From: ZC4RG29 sp964521255
GTDB lineage: Bacteria; Bacteroidota; Bacteroidia; Cytophagales; Cyclobacteriaceae
Direction: 5' to 3'
DNA: 64,000 nt
NCBI GenBank assembly: GCA_964521255.1
Contig: CAZFRM010000010.1
Coordinates: 62,001-126,000 of the forward strand
In this document: in pieces, positions 60,861 to 64,000 of the stretch
How the letters are laid out: every line of letters starts with the position of its first letter
How positions within the stretch are numbered: position 1 is the stretch's first letter
The notes under the pieces: generated by a model
The model's input: only the letters and a program-made list of their open reading frames with translations
Database searches by the model: none
What the model was told of the DNA's origin: nothing
Made by a program: the position numbers and the translations under genes

Positions 60861-61784
60861 ATGAAAAAACTCTTACTTGTAATTCTTGTCACCGGAATGA
60901 TGGCCGTTCGATACGATGCTACAGCCTGTGACGTATGTGGTTGCTCATTGGGCGGAGGGTATTATGGGATTCTTCCGCAGTTCAACAAGAATTTTGTCGG
61001 ACTTCGATGGTCGCAGGCTAAGTTTTATGCATACATGAATCACCAGAGCGAATATCTTCAGGAAGAACATTCCAATGATACGTACAACAAAGTGGAACTG
61101 TGGGGAAGATTTTATATCGGGAAGCGATTTCAAATTTTTGCTTTTGTACCGTATAGCTACAACACAATGCAGGGGACAGAGCAAAACGTTACAGCCAGTG
61201 GACTGTGCGATATTACCCTTAGCGCCAATTATCTTTTGATCAACACAGGCGACTCTACACGTATGTTCAAGCATACACTAAGTGCAGGCGTTGGAATTAA
61301 GTTGCCGACGGGAAAAAATAATTTGATGGATAAGGGAGAGTTAGTGAATCCTAATTTCCAAATGGGCACCGGAAGCACGGACTTTCTTCTATCGGCAATC
61401 TATACCGTTCGCTATGGAAAGCTTGGGAGTAACCTGGAAACAGGCTATAAAATAAATACTGCAAATGCGGATGAGTATATATTCGGAAATCAATTTCACG
61501 CATCCTATCAATTTTTTTATTGGCAGAATGTTAAGTCGATTACACTTTTGCCCAACGCTGGATTGTATTATGAACAGGCCGATCAACATAAAGATGGAAA
61601 AGCCATACAGACTAACACGGGAGGATCTGCCTTATTTATTTCCGCCGGATTAGAAACTTATGTTAACCGTTTTACTATTGGCTTTAACTATAAGCATCCA
61701 CTTATACAGAAATACAATACCGACAATGTAGCAGACATTCAGGGAAAGGATCGATATATTCTAGCTGTTACCTTCAACTTTTAA
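60861..61784 (+). CDS. CDVCGC-motif outer-membrane beta-barrel protein
   Basis: A 307-residue protein from ATG 60861 (MKKLLLVILVTGMMAV). After the leader, the mature N-terminus is CDVCGCSLGGGYYGI, a Cys trio like that of copper-linked barrels in MbnP loci. About 12 amphipathic strands follow (LWGRFYIGKRFQIFAFVPYS, NPNFQMGTGSTDFLLSAIY), ending with a C-terminal Phe in ILAVTFNF, the mark of an outer-membrane barrel. Likely role: metal or metal-chelate passage. It follows the MbnP gene after a hairpin. Confidence 0.8.
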   Translation: MKKLLLVILVTGMMAVRYDATACDVCGCSLGGGYYGILPQFNKNFVGLRWSQAKFYAYMNHQSEYLQEEHSNDTYNKVELWGRFYIGKRFQIFAFVPYSYNTMQGTEQNVTASGLCDITLSANYLLINTGDSTRMFKHTLSAGVGIKLPTGKNNLMDKGELVNPNFQMGTGSTDFLLSAIYTVRYGKLGSNLETGYKINTANADEYIFGNQFHASYQFFYWQNVKSITLLPNAGLYYEQADQHKDGKAIQTNTGGSALFISAGLETYVNRFTIGFNYKHPLIQKYNTDNVADIQGKDRYILAVTFNF

Positions 61785-62033
61785 ATTCCGCTCAAAGACA
61801 ATTTGAATAAAGGAATAAAAGATTCCATGGAGTGTTTTCATAAAGTGGAGAAGTTTTAATATACGAACAACATGGTCGTATTCGGTCAATAATGTACGGA
61901 TGTGAACATGAATTTAATGATGAATGACCAATAAGAGCAAATTTAGCTTGTCAAAATTTGAGGCACAATTATTAGGTTTAATTAAGAACAGTCCATCCAT
62001 TTCTAAATAAAAGTTCTCATCAAATCCATTCTC

Positions 62034-64000
62034 ATGATCAAAAATTATCTCGTGCTCGCATACCGTAATATTATGAAGAGCAAGGTTTTCTCGTTCATTA
62101 ATATTATTGGCTTGTCTCTTGGTATGGCAGCATGCTTGCTAATTGTTCAATACGTAATGCATGAGTTGAGTTATGATAATTTTCATAGCAAGAAAGACCA
62201 GATTTATCGCATTCAGCAAGACCGGTATGACAAAGGTAAACTCTCAACCCAATGGGCGGCAGGATGTTCAGCAGTGGGACAGGCATTAAAAGAAAATTTC
62301 CCTGAAGTTGAAGAATACGTTCGTATGCAGGGCGGTTCAGGGATTTTAAGTGTGGACGATATTTTTTTCAAGGAAGATCATGGCTACTTCGCCAGTGAAG
62401 GATTTTTTAACGTGTTTTCGATAAAGCTTTTGAAAGGTGATGTCGAAGATGTTTTCAAACGACCTTTTACGCTTGCCCTGTCCGCCTCAACTGCAAAGAA
62501 ATATTTTAAAGATGAAAATCCGATTGGTAAGACCATGAAGTTTAATGGCAATACAAACTTCGAAGTTACCGGCGTATTTGAAGACGTCCCGGAAAATAGT
62601 CACATGAAGCCTGAAATTCTCTATTCATTTGAAACAATGGTTAAGTGGGCGGGAGAGGATGTTAGAACAGCCTGGCAATGGGATGGCTTTTACAATTATA
62701 TTTTGTTGAAGGAAGGAACAGATGCGAAAACTTTTGAAGCCAAGCTTCCTGCATTTGTAGAAAAGCAGGTGGGTGAAGAGTTGAAGCAATATGATGCTGG
62801 AGTGGTGTTTCATCTGCAACGTATCACAGATATTCATCTCGATTCTCACTTCATGTTTGAGTTTGAAGCTAATGGCGATCGTACGTCAGTTTATTTTCTT
62901 AGTGTTATTGCAGTGTTTATACTTTTTATCGCATGGATCAATTATGTTAATCTCTCTACCGCCAAATCAGTTGAGCGAGCGAAGGAAGTCGGGTTGCGTA
63001 AAGCGATGGGAAGTTTACGTGGACAATTAGTTCGTCAGTTTTTATTTGAATCATCTTTATTAAACATCACGGCATTTGTCATTTCACTTCAAATAGTCTT
63101 TCTCGTGCTTCCCTATTTTAATGAGTTGGCCGGAAGGGAAATTGGATTCAACCTTCTTACCAAATCAGATTTTTGGTTAGTTCTTTCAGTAGTAATTATT
63201 ACCGGCATTGTACTATCAGGACTCTATCCTGCATTCGTTCTTTCTGGATACAAACCTGTAGACGTATTGAAAGGAAAATTCAGTGCTTCATGGAAAGGTC
63301 TCTACCTGAGAAAAGCTTTAGTGATATTTCAATTCGTGGCCACGATAATTTTGTTGGTAGGAACATTTACCGTTTATCGTCAAATCTCCTACATGCGCGA
63401 TCAGAAATTAGGCGTTGATATAGATCAAACCCTGGTCCTTCGCGGACCTGCATCAAGAGACTCAACATATGAAACAAAGTATGAGGTGTTTAAGAATGCA
63501 CTCTCTTCCTATGCTGAAGTAAAAACAGTCACCGCTTCTACAGCTATTCCGGGAATGCAACCTTATTGGAACGCTGGAGGAATACGATTACTCAGCCAGG
63601 GGGAAGAGGACAGTAAACAATATCGCATTATAGGATCTGATTATGATTACATGGAAGCTTTTGGTTTGAGCGTGGTAGCCGGACGAAGTTTTTCGAGAGA
63701 ATATCCGAACGAACGAAAAAGTGTTCTGTTTAATGAATCTGCGGTAAAGATATTGGGATTTGAAAACTTTGAAGATGCGCTCGATAAAGAAATATTTTTC
63801 TGGGGTGATACTTTTAAGATCGTTGGAGTACTAAAAGATTATCATCAGGAATCTTTGAAAAAATCTTATGATCCATTGATATTCCGTCTCATTCCGGACG
63901 CTGCACAGTTTTATTCAATCAAAGTCAATACCACCAATGTTCACGAAACGATAGCAAATGTAAAAGACAAATGGTCGGCATCGTTCCCCGGAAATCCATT
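62034..64000 (+). CDS. FtsX-like ABC transporter permease (3' end beyond window)
   Basis: From ATG 62034 the frame is open to the window end (655 codons). Start MIKNYLVLAYRNIMKSKVFS, first helix INIIGLSLGMAACLLIVQY, then the MacB core domain and an FtsX domain (AWINYVNLSTAKSVERAKEVGLRKAMGSLRG) with helices at about residues 285-310 and 370-400, followed by a second core domain from about 460. It belongs to the same superfamily as the two full permeases but to another branch, lacking the MLLNYLKL start. The second FtsX domain should lie past the edge. No ATPase gene is seen before it. Confidence 0.88.
   Translation, partial: MIKNYLVLAYRNIMKSKVFSFINIIGLSLGMAACLLIVQYVMHELSYDNFHSKKDQIYRIQQDRYDKGKLSTQWAAGCSAVGQALKENFPEVEEYVRMQGGSGILSVDDIFFKEDHGYFASEGFFNVFSIKLLKGDVEDVFKRPFTLALSASTAKKYFKDENPIGKTMKFNGNTNFEVTGVFEDVPENSHMKPEILYSFETMVKWAGEDVRTAWQWDGFYNYILLKEGTDAKTFEAKLPAFVEKQVGEELKQYDAGVVFHLQRITDIHLDSHFMFEFEANGDRTSVYFLSVIAVFILFIAWINYVNLSTAKSVERAKEVGLRKAMGSLRGQLVRQFLFESSLLNITAFVISLQIVFLVLPYFNELAGREIGFNLLTKSDFWLVLSVVIITGIVLSGLYPAFVLSGYKPVDVLKGKFSASWKGLYLRKALVIFQFVATIILLVGTFTVYRQISYMRDQKLGVDIDQTLVLRGPASRDSTYETKYEVFKNALSSYAEVKTVTASTAIPGMQPYWNAGGIRLLSQGEEDSKQYRIIGSDYDYMEAFGLSVVAGRSFSREYPNERKSVLFNESAVKILGFENFEDALDKEIFFWGDTFKIVGVLKDYHQESLKKSYDPLIFRLIPDAAQFYSIKVNTTNVHETIANVKDKWSASFPGNP

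Noticed and set aside
1..64000. tRNA or rRNA genes
   Set aside because: No T-loop GTTCRA pattern with matching stems and no rRNA-like segment was recognised on either strand.

Overview
The window looks like chromosomal DNA of a member of the Bacteroidota, most likely a Cytophagales-type bacterium. Evidence: a C-terminal type IX secretion sorting domain (33570-36602), promoter boxes of the TAnnTTTG type instead of -10/-35 boxes, many lipoproteins, head-GIN, MbnP-like, DUF885, DUF4838, DUF5009 and GH106 proteins, and full-length FtsX-like permeases opening with MLLNYLKL. No rRNA, tRNA, CRISPR array, integrase or intact insertion sequence was seen.

Layout. 1-7800: a cut-off GH43 glycosidase, a Spy-like periplasmic protein, a frameshifted Gfo/Idh/MocA oxidoreductase lying between two stubs of permease genes, a full permease and an ABC ATPase. 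8100-13500: retropepsin-like protease, DUF2200 protein, TPR lipoprotein, SulP anion transporter, six-helix membrane protein. 13800-19150: GH78 alpha-L-rhamnosidase, then a second full permease with another stub after its end. 19300-22300: two divergent AAA_14/DUF4143 ATPases, each preceded by its own repeated block with a 32-33 bp period. 22500-25600: NtrY/NtrX-like two-component system split by a long inverted-repeat element. 26250-36600: secreted and surface proteins, pirin, TerB-like protein, D-Ala-D-Ala ligase and a T9SS-exported M43 protease. 36700-43700: housekeeping genes (NifU, Mrp, DnaG, RibBA, SurE) and a ParDE-like toxin-antitoxin pair. 43760-45006: a small AT-rich island of two unknown genes separated by an attC-like hairpin. 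45080-51770: DUF885 peptidase, FAD oxidoreductase, and a rhamnose pair (RhaM plus GH106). 51857-59113: a six-gene operon (DUF4838, DUF5009, deacetylase-like, ROK kinase, MFS, SIS) that reads as a self-contained pathway for an amino-sugar glycan. 59513-61784: a locus resembling copper-linked MbnP gene sets. 62034-64000: a third permease, cut by the window end.

Common themes are plant or algal glycan use (GH43, GH78, GH106, RhaM), repeated expansion and decay of FtsX-like permeases, and several short repeats placed directly before start codons. The least explained elements are the periodic repeats of the DUF4143 pair, the cassette-like island and the glycan operon that has no SusC/SusD.
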